Source: an uncultured Nitrospirales bacterium (GTDB lineage Bacteria; Nitrospirota; Nitrospiria; Nitrospirales; UBA8639). From it: DNA of 64,000 nt. The translations under genes and the position numbers were made by a program. The notes under the pieces are model-generated. The model had not been told where the DNA came from and did not search any database. It was given only the letters and a program-made list of their open reading frames with translations. Below, one piece after another: positions 62,615-64,000 of the stretch (position 1 is its first letter; each line of letters opens with the position of its first letter). The stretch is taken from assembly GCA_958295805.1 (NCBI GenBank), contig OY282373.1:1645001-1709000 (forward strand). The letters run 5' to 3'.

Positions 62615-64000
62615 ATGCCCTCCCAGCCAACTATGCCGTTCCTCCGGGTTTTTCCATCCTGTCCTCTGCTCATCGTCACCGCGGTCCTGGTTGTTTCAGC
62701 TTGTGCCCCGGCTTTTGCCGCTCCCATAGAGTCCAAAGGTCTCCAACTCCTGGAAGAGATTCAAGAGGCTATCTCCCAGTTGGCCGAGCACGTGACGCCC
62801 ACCGTGGTCGGCGTATCGTCCATCAGGAAATTATCCCCACCTGGAAGCCGGTCACGACAAGGTGGCCCTCGGCCCGGGTCCGGTTCGGGTGTGGTGATTC
62901 ATGAAGACGGCTATATCGTGACCAATGACCACGTCATCGGGAACGCCGTGGAAGCGGAAATCCGTTTTTCGGATAACTCTACGCTGATTGCCCAAATCGT
63001 CGGCCGGGACCCCGACACCGACTTGGCGGTTTTGAAAGTCAACGCCGACCATAAACTGCCGAGTGCCGCGTTCAGCGATTCCAATTCGGTCAAAGTCGGA
63101 CAATGGGTGTTGGCCGTGGGGAATCCCTTTGGTTTGGACCGAACCGTGACGTTGGGAATCGTCAGCGGCATCGGTCGAGACAACATGAATCTGTCCCGAT
63201 ATGAAAACTTTATTCAAACCGATGCGTCGATCAATCCGGGCAATTCCGGAGGGCCGCTCTTTAATCTCCAAGGCGAGGTCATCGGGATTAACACGGCCAT
63301 TATCAACTTTGCCCAGAACATCGGATTTGCCATTCCGTCCAGAATGGCCAGTCGCATCGTTGAGCAACTCAAAACCGACGGTACAGTGGTACGGGGTTGG
63401 CTCGGGGTCGGCATTCAGCCGTTGACCCCTCAACTGGCGAAGAAATTCGGGGTCCCCGACGGCGGCGGGATTCTGGTGAATGAAGTATTTCAGAACGGTC
63501 CCGCGGACGTGGCCCGCATTCAATCCGGCGACGTCATTACGCAAATCGAAGATGAACGGCTGGAGTCCCCCAATCAGCTCTCTCGCGTCGTTGCCGGTTT
63601 TTCCCCTGGTGAAGAGGTGCTGGTCCATATTATCCGGGATGGGAAACCACTCCAACTCCCCGTCGCGTTGGGTGCAAAAAAAGAGAAGCCCCTTGTCGCC
63701 GCCCTGCCGCCCACCGCGGCCGAAATCGATCTGGGCATCGACGTCTCTCCTCTCACCGATGAATTGGCTCAGCAATTTTCACTCGAACGGGCCACGGGCA
63801 TCCTGGTCGTCCACGTGGCTCAAGGCAGTCTTGCGTTTTCAGAAGGGTTGAGAAAAGGAGACGTGATTCAGGAAGTCAACCGCGTGGAAGTCCCGACCAT
63901 GAAGGAATTTCGGCAAGCCTTGGAATCCGTGACGCCCGGAGAGACCGTTCTCCTCCGGATTCTCCGCGAATCAAAAGCCTTTTTCGTCGTGTTGAAACCG
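62615..64000 (+). CDS. degP: HtrA/Deg-type periplasmic serine protease, 3' end outside window
   Basis: The frame from ATG 62615 is open to the last base (462 codons). An N-terminal signal sequence (LLIVTAVLVVSACAPAFAAP) is present, with either a lipobox-like VSAC or a signal-peptidase site after AFA. The catalytic triad is H106 (TNDHVIG), D136 (DTDLAVLK) and S211 (GNSGGPL). A first PDZ domain spans about 275-370. The second starts near 375 (EIDLGIDVSPLTDELAQQFS) and is probably almost complete at the window end. A second in-frame ATG at 62633 is possible. Confidence 0.93.
   Translation, partial: MPSQPTMPFLRVFPSCPLLIVTAVLVVSACAPAFAAPIESKGLQLLEEIQEAISQLAEHVTPTVVGVSSIRKLSPPGSRSRQGGPRPGSGSGVVIHEDGYIVTNDHVIGNAVEAEIRFSDNSTLIAQIVGRDPDTDLAVLKVNADHKLPSAAFSDSNSVKVGQWVLAVGNPFGLDRTVTLGIVSGIGRDNMNLSRYENFIQTDASINPGNSGGPLFNLQGEVIGINTAIINFAQNIGFAIPSRMASRIVEQLKTDGTVVRGWLGVGIQPLTPQLAKKFGVPDGGGILVNEVFQNGPADVARIQSGDVITQIEDERLESPNQLSRVVAGFSPGEEVLVHIIRDGKPLQLPVALGAKKEKPLVAALPPTAAEIDLGIDVSPLTDELAQQFSLERATGILVVHVAQGSLAFSEGLRKGDVIQEVNRVEVPTMKEFRQALESVTPGETVLLRILRESKAFFVVLKP

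Overview
The window reads as a chromosomal segment of a Gram-negative bacterium of moderate GC content. It makes KDO/heptose lipopolysaccharide (hldE-type kinase, kdsB, kdsA), exports lipoproteins and an autotransporter, and has a sigma-32-type factor next to groES-groEL. A NarK-type nitrate/nitrite carrier, a PyrR-controlled pyrimidine operon in a Gram-negative background and a kdsB/pyrG/kdsA neighbourhood would fit Nitrospirota or a related phylum. That placement is an inference from gene content, not a measurement.

Layout. 0-4.5 kb: mutS2, queG and a Cys-rich exported protein. 4.7-8 kb: rpoH-groES-groEL on the minus strand. 8.3-10.2 kb: remnant of an AlbA_2-type regulator, then a NarK-like carrier. 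10.3-15.5 kb: riboflavin (ribBA, ribH), nusB and purine genes (purB, purS, purQ), a dead hicA and tRNA-Phe. 15.6-19.4 kb: a DUF2723 membrane protein and proA. 19.4-28.7 kb: accessory region rich in palindromic repeats, with an IS30-family element, an internally deleted derivative of it, a subtilisin autotransporter bracketed by inverted hairpin elements, a large unknown protein and a coiled-coil repeat protein. 28.7-40.1 kb: pyr operon (promoter, PyrR attenuator, pyrR, pyrB, pyrC, DUF4149, carA, sppA, M48 protease, carB) followed by greA and a SAM hydrolase gene. 39.8-51.1 kb: defence and mobile island with a tandemly triplicated segment, VapBC, a type III restriction-modification system (res, mod) coupled to a membrane pentapeptide-repeat protein, and a DUF4258/YgiT/DUF1902 toxin-antitoxin-like cluster. 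51.1-64 kb: bioA, lepA, lepB, heptose/KDO genes, a compact type II-like restriction-modification pair, pyrG, kdsA, pgsA, plsY and an HtrA/Deg protease that runs off the end.

The most unusual parts are these. (1) A ~2-kb unit (SAM-hydrolase tail, coiled-coil gene, Res nuclease tail) occurs three times in tandem, and the middle copy has lost its core and holds VapBC instead. (2) Several genes carry in-frame minisatellites whose copy number appears to change. (3) Dispersed palindromic repeats have entered coding regions (nusB N-terminus, DUF4149 C-terminus, probably the purB C-terminus). (4) The IS30-type element sits at this repeat in both copies. (5) The tetranucleotide ACGT is strongly over-represented in the housekeeping genes sampled and absent from the AT-rich part of mod, so it may mark acquired DNA.
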